Assembly (NCBI GenBank): GCA_023935145.1
Contig: CM043702.1
Location: forward strand, 62,277,001-62,341,000
From: Bretschneidera sinensis
Taxonomy: Eukaryota > Streptophyta > Magnoliopsida > Brassicales > Akaniaceae
Length of the DNA: 64,000 nt
Direction of reading: 5' to 3'
Position numbers and translations under genes: made by a program. Shown here piece by piece: positions 46,952 to 58,187 of this stretch (positions are counted from its first letter, which is position 1; each line of letters opens with the position of its first letter). Below the pieces are notes generated by a model. It was not told where the DNA came from and did not search any database. It saw only the letters and a list, made by a program, of their open reading frames with translations.

Positions 46952-48770
46952 ATGATCGAGTCACTCGTCAATGAGGGAGTTTTCTTAACTCCTGATTATG
47001 ACCCTCTTGAAAATTTTCTCATTAATTCTGAGATAGATTTATTTGATGATAAAACTGATATAATTGATATATGTGCTATTTTTGAAAAATCTCAGGATTA
47101 TGGAAATCGGGTATGGCAACCAAGGTTTGAGGAGCTGCCCGAAAGAAGCAAGACTCAAGTCCCCTCAAGTGTGGAAGCACCTAAAGTCGAATTGAAGCCA
47201 CTACCTAAGGGTCTAAAACATGCCTTTCTCGGTCCAGGTGATACCTTTCCTGTTATTATTTCTTCTGAATTATCTGAGACCCAAGGTAAGAGATTAATTC
47301 AAACTTTAAATGAACACAAATCAGCCCTGGGATGGAGCATGGCTGATTTAAAGGGAATTAGTCCCTTGATCTGCTCCCATAAAATAAATCTGGATGAAGG
47401 AACCAGTCCTCGTAGAGACCCTCAACGTAGGCTTAACCCCACTATGAAAGAAGTAGTGAAAAATGAAGTGCTGAAACTATTAGATGCGGGTATTATATAT
47501 CCCATAGCTGATAGTAAGTGGGTAAGCCCTACGCAAGTCGTCCCTAAAAAGTCCGGAGTTACTGTGATAAAGAATGACCGAGGAGAGTTAGTCCCTACCA
47601 AGCTTGTGACCGGGTGGCGTATGTGCATTGATTACAGAAAATTAAATGCTGCCACCTGGAAAAACCACTTCTCACTCCCTTTTATTGACCAAATTCTTGA
47701 GTGTGTAGCTGGTCATCCCTTTTACTGTTTTCTAGATGGCTATTCTGGTTACTATCAAATCGAAATTGCATTAGAAGACCAAGAAAAGACCACATTTACT
47801 TGTCCCTTTTGCACTTATGCTTTTCGTAGAATGCCATTCGGATTATGTAATGCCCCTGCTACTTTTCAACGCTGCATGATGAGTATTTTTAGTGACATGG
47901 TTGAAAATTGCATGGAGGTTTTTATGGATGACCATAACTGTTTTTGGATCTTCATTTGAAACATGCTTAATGAATTTAGAAAAAAGTATTAATTCGCTGT
48001 GAGGAAAAAGAATTAGTTTTAAATTGGGAAAAATGCCATTTCATGGTACCATCCGGTATTGTCTTAGGACATATTGTCTCTTCCAAAGGAATAGAGGTTG
48101 ATCAATCGAAGATTGAATTAATCTCTAAATTACCTGCCCCTAAGACAATAAAAGATGTGAGATCTTTCCTTGGTCATGCTGGTTTTTATAGGAGGTTCAT
48201 ACAAAAATTTTCAAATATATCTAGACCACTTTGTGCCCTCCTAGTTAAAGATACCCCTTTTGAGTGGACTCAAGCTTGTCAAGAGGCCTGTAAAGCACTA
48301 ATTGGCAAGCTTACTTCCGCACCTTTAATGCAGTCGCCAAATTGGACTTTACCTTTTGAAATCATGTGCGATGCTAGTGACTACGTTGTAGGTACTGTTC
48401 TTAGACAGCGAAGGGAGGGGTAAAGCTTTTGTCATTTACTATGCTAGTAAAACTTTAAATAGTGCTCAAATGAATTACTCTACAACTGAAAAAAAGTTGC
48501 TAGCTGTAGTATTTGCTTTAGATAAATTTTGTGCTCATTTAATTGGTTCTCCTATTCTTATTTTTATAGATCATGCAGCCCTCAAATATCTTCTTATTTA
48601 GAAGGATGCTAAGGCACGACTAATCCGATGGATTCTCCTCTTGCAAGAATTTGATATCACCATCAAAGATAAAAAAAAAAAAAAAGTGGAGAACGTAGTA
48701 GCTGACCATTTATCCAGGCTCACTTTTGCAGACACTCGTGATGACATGCCAATCAGAGATAATTTTCCCT
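46952..48770 (+). pseudogene. E4 reverse transcriptase-RNase H, frameshifted at the catalytic box
   Basis: 335 codons run from MIESLVNEG through CIDYRKLNA, FLDGYSGYYQI and MPFGLCNAP to FMDD, where one extra A shifts the frame (47935 region) and a stop follows. RT resumes at 48043-48423 (MVPSGIVLGHIVSSKGIEVDQ, RSFLGHAGFYRRFI). An extra base near 48420 shifts RNase H, which reads on to about 48600 (YASKTLNSAQMNYSTTE) before a TAG. The tail with VENVVADHLSRL continues at 48641. A run of 14 A at 48670-48683 adds lysines. Confidence 0.85.
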
Positions 48771-50076
48771 ATGAGCAATTACTCTCTATTACTTATCTAC
48801 CATGGTTTGCTCACATCGTAAATTATTTGGCTACAGGTGAAATACCTATGGATTGGAACACCCAGGACAAGAGGAAATTCTTATATGAGGTATGTAATTT
48901 TTATTGGGATGACCCCTATCTTTTCAAGTACTGCCCTGACCAAATTCTAAAGCGTTGCATCCCTAATGAAGAGATTGCGAGCGTGTTAGAATTTTGTCAC
49001 TCCCAAGCTTGTGGAGGCCACTTTTCGATGAAAAAAAGTGTGGATTTTATTGGCCCACCTTGTTTAGAGATGCCAACACATATTGTCACTCTTGTGAAAG
49101 GTGTCAAAAATTAGGAGCTGTGTTGCGCCGAAATATGATGCCCCTGAACCCTATTTTAGTGATTAAAATCTTTGATTATTGGGGCATCGATTTCATGGGA
49201 CCCTTTCCTCCTTCTTTCGGGTACCAATATATCATTGTAGTAATAGATTATGTATCCATGTGGGTAGAGGTAGCAACTTGTTGAAACAATGATAATGGAA
49301 CGGTAATTAAATTCCTTAAAGAAAACGTGTTATCTCGATTTGGTACACCATGTGCTATAATTAGTGATCGAGGTACACATTTTTGCAACCGTTCTTTTGA
49401 AGCATTAATGAAAAATTTTGGGATATTACATAAAATCTCTACTGCCTGTCACCCTCAGACTAGTGGGCAAGTAGAACTTGCTAATAGGGAGATTAAACAA
49501 ATTTTAGAAAAAACGGTTAAACCCGATCACAAAGATTGGTCTTTGCGACTAACTGATGCACTTTGGGCTTACCGTACAACTTTTAAAACTCCCTTAGGTA
49601 TGTCACCTTATCGGCTTGTTTTTGGAAAGCCTTGCCATTTACCCGTGGAGCTCGAGCATCGAGCTTATTGGGCCATCAAGTCTTTTAATTTTGAGATGGG
49701 CGAAGCGGGTAAACTTCGGAAATATCAGCTGACTGAGTTAGAAGAATTAAGAAACGATGCTTATGAAAATTCTAGAATCTATAAGGCTAAGATGAAGGTA
49801 TTCCATGACAAAAACATTTTGAGGAAAACATTTAAACCCAATGATCGTGTGTTCTTATATGACTCTAGACTTTATAAGCATCCTGGAAAACTTCGGTCAA
49901 GATGGACCGGCCCTTTTATAGTAAAATTTTTTTTTGAAAATGGGTCGGTAGAAATTGAGGATACTAGAGATGGCCGGATCTTTAAAGTAAACGGACAACG
50001 ACTTAAGATCTTAATCAATAGACATAATCCAGAAGTGGAAGACATTCTGCTTATTGATCCGGTCTATTCACCTTGA
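48771..50076 (+). pseudogene. E4 integrase
   Basis: The HHCC zinc region is split by a frameshift near 49020 (SQACGGHFS, then CHSCERCQKLG). The catalytic core has GIDFMGPFP, SDRGTHF and the Glu in QVELANREI, so the D,D,E triad is intact. One TGA at 49282 interrupts the core and the same frame then runs 249 codons from [12 protein letters not shown] to the C-terminal [13 protein letters not shown] tail at 50076. Integrase inserts the cDNA into the genome. It is the only integrase of this family in the window; E3 has lost its own. Confidence 0.85.
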
Positions 50077-50365
50077 CCACACAACAAAGGTACGTTTTTC
50101 TTTTTATTTTTTGATCTGTTTTAGTTTTTATTCAATCTTAATTGTTAGTTTTTAGTTTAATTTAAATTTCTAGAAAAAAAAAATATGATTCCCAACATTT
50201 TATTTTTAGTATTTTGTTGTTAAGTCTTTATTAAATTAGAATTTTTGTTTTGTTAAGTCTATTTTAATTTTAATTTCTAGTTGATTTAATCTAATTTTTA
50301 TTTTTATTTTTCCTTGTGTTTTGTTTTTGTACAAACAAGAAATTTTATGTTTTGTTTTAGGACAC

Positions 50366-50587
50366 TAGATTAGGCCCACAGCAGGCCCAGGCGCACAGCA
50401 AGCCCAGCCCCACAGCAGGCCTAGGCGCACAGCACCCTAGCCAGCGCCATGCCTTCACCGGCCCAGCGCCTAGCCCAGCAGATTGCGCACATCAGGCCCA
50501 GCCTGAGCACCATGCCGCTACCCAGCCAGCACCACGCCTTCCACTCGTGTCCAGCAACAACCAAATCCCTAAATCTGCCTATTTAAA
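50366..50587 (+). promoter_or_regulatory. E4 internal promoter-like module upstream of ORF3
   Basis: A GC-rich cluster (CAGGCCCAGGCGCACAGCA, CAGGCCTAGGCGCACAGC, CAGCGCCTAGCCCAG) is followed by CTATTTAAACA at 50578 and a CT-rich leader with CTCTCTCTCATTCTCTCTCC. ORF3 begins 370 bp downstream. It is conserved with 13402-13640 of E3. In the leader, a CAAGTAAGAC donor-like site at 50864 and an acceptor-like TTGCTTCAAG at 50930 would give an intron of only about 65 bp, too short to be convincing. Confidence 0.5.
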
Positions 50588-50956
50588 CATTTTTTCTCCA
50601 GCCTCTTCTTCATTTCTCCTCTCACATGGCTGCACACTAAAAACTCTCTCTCTCATTCTCTCTCCAAATCAACCTATAACCAACTCTTTCCCTCTTTATT
50701 TCTTGATCTTAACTCCATTTCTTGAAGAATTGCACACTCATTTTTGTCCATTTTGCAGAAAATTTCCCCAAGAAGTTTAGGTATAAGAGGAACTTGGTTT
50801 TTTTTTTTTTTTCAAAAGATATCAAATTGGTGGTAATCTTTCTTTTCTCCAAATTGTGGGCATCAAGTAAGACCAATTTCTCCACTTTATTGTTTATTTG
50901 TGCTTTTTGGTGGTTAAATTTTGCTTCAAGTTCATTGTTCTATTTATTTGATTTCC

Positions 50957-52117
50957 ATGGCACCTAAGATGAAGAGAGCTAGGGGAAAACAACCACAAGA
51001 GTTTGATGATACCAAATTTGTTAGTTTTGAAGCAAGTGAGAGATATGTTAAAATGATGCAAAGTAGAAAACCCATTCCTGAGAGAGGATTTAACATCACC
51101 GAGAGGGCAAACCCGACTCTATTTAGAATGATTCACAATAGCAATTGGGGCATTTTTACAAAATCACCCTCTCACTCCCTCACAAATTTGGTTAGAGAAT
51201 TTTACACTAATGCCAATGAGCATAGCAATGGTAACGTGAGGGTGAGAGGCCAAACAATATCTTTTAGCAGCTCATCCATAAATAGCTTCTATGGGTTACC
51301 TGACATCCCACACAGTGAGTATAGAGCATATGTGTCTACAGTTAATTATAAGGAGATTTGCCACACTCTTTATGTTCCGGACACTACATGGAAAATGTCG
51401 GGTGATAACCCTGTCACTTTGCTCGCTGCTTCTCTGAATGTCAATGCTCGGGGTTGGCAATTTTTTGTGTGTCAGAGGTTGATGCCTGCCCTACACTATA
51501 GTGACCTCACTGTTGAGCGAGCTACTCTAATTTATGCAATTTTGATGGGAATGACTATCGATGTGGGCCAAGTCATCTCTCAATCTATCCTACACACTGT
51601 TGGACTAAAGCTTGAATTATACTTTCCTTCTTTAATTACCCAATTATGCATCCGAGCCGGAGTCCCAATCAGTACTGATGAGGAAACCTAGCCACCAAAG
51701 AAATCCATCGATGATGGCCTGCTCGCTCAGATTAGAGCCTCCAGGCCGCCAACTCCGGGTGAGGGATCCATGGTTGTTGCCACCCTTCCGACCTCTAGGC
51801 ATTTCACGGTTACCGAGCGCTTTAAGCATTTAGAGAGTCGTTTTGACGAGAATCATAGACTGTTGTTTGATAGGTTAGATCGTCAAGACCAAATGTTGGC
51901 TCGGCAAGACCAATTCTTGGCTCAGCAAGCCGATTATCAAGCGGAGGTCAACTCTGCTTTTGGTTAAATGTTCCAACACCTTGCCTCTGCTACTGCTTGT
52001 AACATGGGTCTTTTTCCTACTATGCCACCCTACCCAGGTTCATCTTTTGACCCCCCTCCCGAGGAAGGTGAAGGAACTGAAGAGATTGAAGAAGAAGATG
52101 AGGATTTCTGGGATTAG
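50957..52117 (+). pseudogene. E4 ORF3 (post-pol ORF), two in-frame stops
   Basis: The ATG at 50957 sits in CCATGG. The product begins MAPKMKRARGKQ and contains FVSFEASERYVKMMQSRKPI, NPTLFRMIHNSNWGIF, SFYGLPDIPHSEYRAY and LTVERATLIYAILMGM. TAG at 51689 interrupts it at the same codon as in E3. The same frame continues with a charged helix containing repeated QDQMLARQDQFLAQQ words, likely a coiled coil, then TAA at 51965 where E3 has CAG, and an acidic tail ending EEEDEDFWD at 52115. Together this is a 386-codon frame. It belongs with the plant putative transposon protein family that follows pol in Athila-like elements. Function unknown. Confidence 0.75.
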
Positions 52118-53815
52118 TTTAGTGTTATCTTGTTTTTGTATCAACTTTTCTTGTGTTTTGTTATTTTTTTTTTCTCCTTTATTTTAGTTGTTCGTTATTT
52201 ATTTCCATTTCATATGCTAACCTAACATACGGTGGGAATCTTGGTGTTACACCGTAGTTGTTTTCTTTTTATTTGTATTATTCTATGTTGTAGATCAAAC
52301 ATTTCAGCGAGAAGAACGACATGCAGTTCAAATGGTTGTGCGCAATTTTCAGCTTCTGTGCACTTTTGGCTACAAAGGGAGTTTCCTTTCCTTTTTTTTT
52401 TTACATTGAAGTCAATGCAATATTTAGGTTGGGGATGGAGGAAACACATTTCTTTTTTTTTTTCCATTGAACTGTTTAGTGTCACTTTCCTTCTTTTCGT
52501 TTGTTAGGATAACTATAAAAAAAAATGTGTATTTGATTTTAGCATGCTTTGTGTTAGCCTTGGAGTTAATTCACATGTCAATGATATGAGCTTAATTGAG
52601 ATAGTATATAGTGTTTAGAAGAAGTTAAATCTTGCTTCGCTTTGAGAATAAATTAAGTGTCAATCTTTCTTTGGTTTGAGACTCTGGCTTGTGGTAAGAT
52701 TGTATGATTAGTCTAAAGTATTTGGAGAAGTTTTATGTGCAATTGTTTTGTGAATACTTTTGCGGTCTCTACAAGCTCTAGAACTTATTTGATAATCACT
52801 TAAGGCGAAAATCATAGAATGCACATTACTTAGGATATGATGTAGGCCATTTTTTGACCGTTTGAGCATTTTTAAACTTCCCCTTGTTATATTTATCGCT
52901 AGTCACCTGTTTGAGCCTTTTTCTTGAAAATGAATTTGAGCCTTGTTTCTTTCGATAGCCCATTTACTCACCTTTATGAGCTTAAAAAATATTTTATCCT
53001 TACCTTTCTTTTTACAGAACTCAATTATACACATTTGTTGAGAAGCACTTAAGAAGAGTAAGGGTGGAAATATGAGAAAATATTACTACCATAACCCAAG
53101 TACATTAAAAGAGATAAGTTGGGGGTTGTGGAAAAGAAAAGAATGAAAGAGGAGGTGAATGGTCGTATGCCAAAAAAAGAAAAAAATAAAAAAAAAAATG
53201 AATTATGGCAAAGAAAGAAGAAAAAAAAATGGTGATTTATTATTGCGAGAAATGCTCGAAAAATGGTTGAAAGAGTTGAGTGTTGAAGTAAGGTTAGCTT
53301 GTGCTTAAAGTGGTTGTGTTTAAATTAAGAGAATTAGTTCTTTTATTTGTTTAAAACTTTCCCATTCTTTCTTGACCTTTACCCTAACCTAACGTTACAA
53401 GCTTATAAAAGACCTATTGATCCGATGTAGTGTGATTGTTCTACATAGTGGAGAGTGATTTGAAAAGTAAGCCTATGGAGCTTGATTTGTGATTGATGTC
53501 ATGCAATTAATATGTTTTTAGAGACCAAGACTTGTATTCATGCTAAGTTGTGCATAAAATCATCCAGATGTTCGGATTAATGGATTGTAGTAAGATGGAT
53601 GTTAAGAGTCGATAACGATTTTAAGGTTGACATTTGGATTATTCTTGGACTTGAGTGATATTTAATGATTCTATTTGTTGTATGTTATGCATGATTTTTG
53701 AGACAAATTTTTGAATCACTCTTGGTTAACACTAGCATTGCTGTATTTTGCTTTGATCTCTAAATAAAAAATTCATTTCATGTCTTTCACTTGAATTGCT
53801 AGGGACTAGCAATAA
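52118..53815 (+). other. E4 3' untranslated region with two internal polypurine-like tracts
   Basis: About 1.7 kb, AT-rich, with no convincing coding frame. TTTAGGTTGGGGATGGAGG at about 52422-52440 lies 310 bp after ORF3, and AAGTTGGGGGTTGTGG at 53116-53131 repeats the core of the true polypurine tract. E3 lacks 52592-53685. Confidence 0.65.
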
Positions 53816-53830
53816 ACTAGTTGGGGGTTG
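53816..53830 (+). other. Polypurine tract of E4
   Basis: CTAGTTGGGGGTTG directly before the LTR start TGATGAGAG at 53831. Confidence 0.8.
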
Positions 53831-54779
53831 TGATGAGAGTCATATAATGCATCTAAACAATACTTAATTGTTAGCATTTTAGGGTTGATCTCGGTCATAA
53901 TCACACTTTTACATGCAAATAACTCTAAAGTGATATTCATAAATCATTGACTTAATTCGATGCATTTTCAGGTACTTTGAGTCCAAAAGAGATGATAAAG
54001 CGATCTATGTTTAAAGCACCAAAAGTTCTTGCATGTTGGTGTTGATATTTTTCCAAGGTTTAGACATGCCTAAACATGATTCAAAGATGGTTAAAGTCTA
54101 AATCAAGGTTGGAGTAATAAAATACAGCAAGTTAGAAGATTGCATACAAGTGTGTGCATCACTTTGGGGCAAGGTAAGGGTAGGCACACTAGTGTGTGCA
54201 CTTCTGGATTCAAGCTGGTGAAGGGTAGCAAGACTGTGTGCACAAGTTGACCAAGGGCAGCAAGAGTGGGCACCTTGGTGCCCAAAACTGAGCACCATGC
54301 CTTCCAGGGACAACACCTCTCAATCTGCAAGAGTGAGCACCTAAGCGCCCAAAAATGAGCACCACGCCTTCCAGAAGACTTCAATCTCGGACATAACCAG
54401 CACCTAGGCGCGGGTAAGGCAGCGCCTAGGCGCCCACTCGCTTCTTGAACTGATTAGGGCGATCAAATAACATTTTTCCAGACCAAAATACCCCTAGCTA
54501 CTACTTGTAATCTATAAATAACTCCTTAAGGAGTGTGCAGCCAGATATTCAAGAAAGAAAAGAGAGAGCAAGGTTTTGGGATTCAATTTTAGCATTCTTC
54601 TAAGTGTTCTTTGGCTGGAAATCAAGGGGAGAGCATCAATATTGTTCTTCCACCTTGAGCTCCATGGCCAACTAATCATCAAGTAAGGGAAAGGGATGAA
54701 TCCATAGGGATTTGTTGTTCCTTATTTCCGTTATTGATTCATTTGTACGGATTTATTGTTGAATATTGTCTGTGATTTA
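53831..54779 (+). repeat. E4 3' LTR, first part
   Basis: It starts TGATGAGAGTCATATAATGC. The CCTAGGCGC cluster lies at 54330-54440 and CTATAAATA at 54512-54520. It is interrupted after the target duplication ATTTA (54775-54779) by E5 and resumes at 62394. Confidence 0.9.
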
Positions 54780-56153
54780 TGATGCGATGAAATTTACACT
54801 AGCAAGTGCACTAATTGTTCAAGTAATAAAATGATGACTAAATATCATTCCCAATGAGGACTGAGCAAATACTACAGAAATTATGATTCGACTCTTACTG
54901 TTATTTGAGCAAACGAATAATTGTCGGAGAAAAAGTTACTAACAATTAACTTTTAAAGGGAAAACATAACGCAATAGTAAATAACAGAAGATTAGCAAAC
55001 TTTGGAATGAAGACTCTTATGAACTAACGTGCTAAGGACTCGAATTCACCTAAACCATAATTGACAAGAGTTTCGAATGGACAAGTTTCGTTTAATATGT
55101 TTTTCAAGATGGTAGAATCCCCAATAAATTGGTTATCCATATTCCAGGTCTAACCACAATCTCAAGAATCATTAACTTCGAATATCTGTATTCTAGGTCT
55201 ATTCTAGATTAATTCAAATTAAGAAGCATTAAGTGTTTTTGGATTCCTTTCAGTTAAATCTCCCTATTCGGTTACGATTTAAGCGGACCACATGAACTTC
55301 CTAGGATCCCTATTTGGTTACTCCTATTTCATTCATGGCATGTTTTACCCTGGCCTTTGCATAGATAACAATCCAATATCATATTTATTAGTTCAATCAT
55401 TCATAAAAACATGGCTTCTCTATTCGACACATCACCATGCCCCAAGAAGGGATCAAAATAATAAAAAGCATTAAGAACAATAAAACACACTCTTTGAAAA
55501 ACAAATTATATTCTACTTGTCTAAACAACAACTCAAGATAAAGGTCTAGGATCCATCTATCCTTAACACAAAAATATCTACTCCATAATCATGTTCAAAC
55601 AACCCATGTTCATATTATAAAACATCAACATAGATAGAATAGAAAAATACAAAACCGGAGAAGAATGATTAAAAGCTTGATGTGTAGCCTCCCGGAGTGT
55701 CTCCAAGCCTCCTTTCGCGTCTCCTCTCCTCCAAATTCTGTTTTCTTTCTTCTCTTTTCCGCCCCCTCTTCTTGTTCAGCTAGAGTTTTAATTTATAGAT
55801 TCAAAATTCGCGGGCTGGCGCTGCAGCGCCAAGACACACAACAAACCCTAATTCTGGCGCTGCAGCTCCAGCTTTCTGGCGCTGCAGCGCCAACATCCTG
55901 GCGCTGCAACCTTGAGTTTCTGTCCTCTCTGTGCATTTTGGTCTTCTAGTGCTCTCCAACGCTCTAGCAAGTGTCTGAACAATAAATTTCCATGACTTAG
56001 CATTGATAAATCACTTAAAACAACTTATTAGTAAAATAAGATACACAAAACTCAAATTGCTAAAAACACATGCAACATAATTCTAATGCTTAAGAACAAT
56101 ACCAAAAACGTGCCTAAAAGCAGTATAATAACATGATTTATTCAGAGTTATCA
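54780..56153 (-). repeat. E5 3' LTR
   Basis: 1374 bp. TATA CTATAAATT at about 55799-55790, with four GGCGCTGCAGCGCC-type words at 55813-55910 directly upstream on the minus strand. Matches 60948-62388 closely except in the palindrome cluster. Confidence 0.9.
55790..55910 (-). promoter_or_regulatory. E5 3' LTR promoter: GGCGCTGCAGCGCC cluster and TATA
   Basis: GGCGCTGCAGCGCC is a perfect 14-bp palindrome. Two perfect and two degenerate copies sit between 55813 and 55910, with the nearest ending about 15-20 bp upstream of CTATAAATT. The second LTR has six copies, several with C to T or G to A changes. Confidence 0.55.
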
Positions 56154-56167
56154 CACCCCTAAACTTA
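56154..56167 (-). other. Polypurine tract of E5
   Basis: The minus strand reads TAAGTTTAGGGGTG, directly before the LTR start TGATAACTC. An identical 14-mer occurs internally at 57542-57555. Confidence 0.8.
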
Positions 56168-57635
56168 CGTTTTTGCTAGTCCTCGAGCAAACTAGAACAA
56201 AATTCTATGCACACACATCCTAAGAGTGCGAGATGGTTTGATTAGATTTGATATAACATGCCTCAAAGATTGCATAAAAATTATAACGCACGAAAAAATT
56301 TCCAAATGCTGCCAATGTCTAGAATTTCAAATTTATTGCTAGCCTTATCTTACATCAAATTCTTCAAACGTGTGTGTATGCAAAACCTTTATAAACTTAA
56401 TCGTCTCGCTACTCTGATCGGTTTATGCAAGCAAGTAGGATAATGCCAATCTTTCAAAGTCTATAAGCTTGCTTTTCACACCACTCTCCACTAATGTAGG
56501 CCATGACAATACCCGAGATCACCAAGACTTTATTCAGCTTATAACTTTGGCTAAGGTTAAAGTATGGTAAAAGATTGATTTGAGGTTCACATCACCTTAA
56601 GCATATCAACCAATAAAAATTATATTTCGAACTTTCCCTCAGTTATCATGGAATACTTCCAATACTTTTGCTCTTGTCACATCTTCTTATTTTTCTTTTC
56701 TTTTTTTTTTGTATGCTTGTACTATAGTAGCACTAGTCTTTGTTTCCATGTGCATTACTGAAACTATAGCATAGCATGTACATGATGATCAAACACAGAT
56801 TTGCCAGCTGCCTGTGATAGGCATAATACAACTTGATCAAATAGTTCATGTGGTAAACCTTTTTAACTTCGATCTTTCCCTTGGTCTCTCTCGATGGGAA
56901 ATATGTAATACATATCATAGCCAAGTGAAAACCGCTTTCTCTTGCTTAATCCTCTGTCACCACTTAAGAGAATAGTCCCTTTGTTAATCAATGTGCTTAT
57001 AGGTGAAAGGTGGAGAAAATTTTATTTTATTATTTTTTTATATATTTGAAAAGGAAATATGTTATATGATTGGGTGACAAAACAATATGTATCCAAGCTC
57101 AAAAGGGGAACACTAAGGATAATCACATATCAAGGGTTGGCTAAAATGGCTCAAACTTTCCAAACATGGCCTGGATCCTTTCTTTGGTACTGTACTACCT
57201 AGGATTTCGCCTCGAGTGGTCTTCAAACAAGTTCTAGAGTCTAAGAGATCACAAGACTACACTGCTCACATAAACACTCGCCGAAACAGCAAGACAACAA
57301 AGTGCTTAGGTGTAAGTGCTCATTGAGTTCAAAGAGTTCGATGTAAAATAATTCCAACAACAAATTCAAGCACACAGACAAACGCAAAATTTTTACAAAT
57401 TTTCAATGGCTATAATAAAGTCAATCTATTTCTCATCATCGGCAAAATCAAAATAAAACACAAACAACAGAAAACACTCAGATAAAACAAATAGAAAAAT
57501 AACTAGAAACATGAGCAGTGCACACATTCAGATAAAGTTCCCACCCCTAAACTTAAATAATACATTGTCCGCAATGTATAGAATTTGAATTATAAAGCAA
57601 GAGAAAGGAACTTCCCTGATTAGTCGGAGGCCGAA
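56168..57635 (-). other. E5 3' untranslated region with internal polypurine-like tract
   Basis: About 1.5 kb of AT-rich sequence without a gene. The internal tract at 57542-57555 repeats the terminal polypurine tract exactly, about 80 bp after the end of the ORF3 remnant. Confidence 0.65.
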
Positions 57636-57713
57636 TCAATCGTCTTTGTCAATGTCCTCATCCTCATGATCATTGCTATGATCAGGATATGGTGGTAGTG
57701 GAGAGGGAGAGCA
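57636..57713 (-). pseudogene. Remnant of ORF3 C-terminal tail in E5
   Basis: The minus-strand frame encodes SPLPPYPDHSNDHEDEDIDKDD and a TGA at 57638-57636. E3 and E4 ORF3 end with MPPYP(D/G)SSFDPPPEE and an acidic run. Shared PPYPD and the acidic tail suggest that this is all that is left of ORF3. The TATA-like site lies only about 50 bp upstream, so the gene body has been removed between the leader and the tail. Confidence 0.5.
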
Positions 57714-57758
57714 GCTGGAAATTAAATTTTAGAGTGCCCTAATTGTGGAAGGGCTGTG

Positions 57759-57990
57759 CATTTAAATGTCAGCTTGCGGCCTGGCACTGCAGCTTCCACT
57801 TTTCAGCGCTGCAGCGCTGGATTTCTGGGCAGATTTAACGTGCGTGAGTGTAGAAACAGCTTGTGTGCACAGGTCCTGGCGCTACAATGCCAACATTGTG
57901 AGGCTGCAGCGCTGAATCTCTGACCTGGACAGCATATAAATGAAAGACCTAGTGCTGCAGTGCCAGAAATGTGAAGCTGCAGCGCTGGAT
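57759..57990 (-). promoter_or_regulatory. E5 internal promoter-like module
   Basis: Six or so degenerate GGCGCTGCAGCGCC words (for example CAGCGCTGCAGCGCTGG and GGCACTGCAGC) run from 57990 to 57778 on the minus strand, then CATTTAAATG at 57769-57759. The TTTAAA core is the same as in the internal modules of E3 and E4. From 57991 to 58187 there is AT-rich untranslated sequence. Confidence 0.45.
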
Positions 57991-58187
57991 TGCTGTCCTG
58001 ACTTCAAGTAGGGCTGAAAATAAACAAAAAAATGCACATGGTAAGGCCATAAAAATTGAAATACAAATAAATTTGCAAAACAAACAAATTTAAAACACAC
58101 TAAATAATTTCTAAAGGCAAGAAAAAATTAAAAAGTAAGAACCAAAATGGTAGTTCTAATTTATAGTCTTTAGCTTGACTTTCTATT

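Noticed and set aside
50864..50930. Intron in the ORF3 leader
   Set aside because: Donor-like and acceptor-like sites exist, but a length of about 65 bp is below the usual plant minimum and there is no branch-point evidence.
52222..52507. Open frames in the E4 3' untranslated region (also 11506-11772 in E3)
   Set aside because: Not conserved in frame between E3 and E4, and interrupted by homopolymer length changes.
55292..55474. Small frame repeated in both E5 LTRs (also 61459-61641)
   Set aside because: Present in both copies only because the LTRs are duplicates; on the opposite strand to the element and without a recognisable domain.
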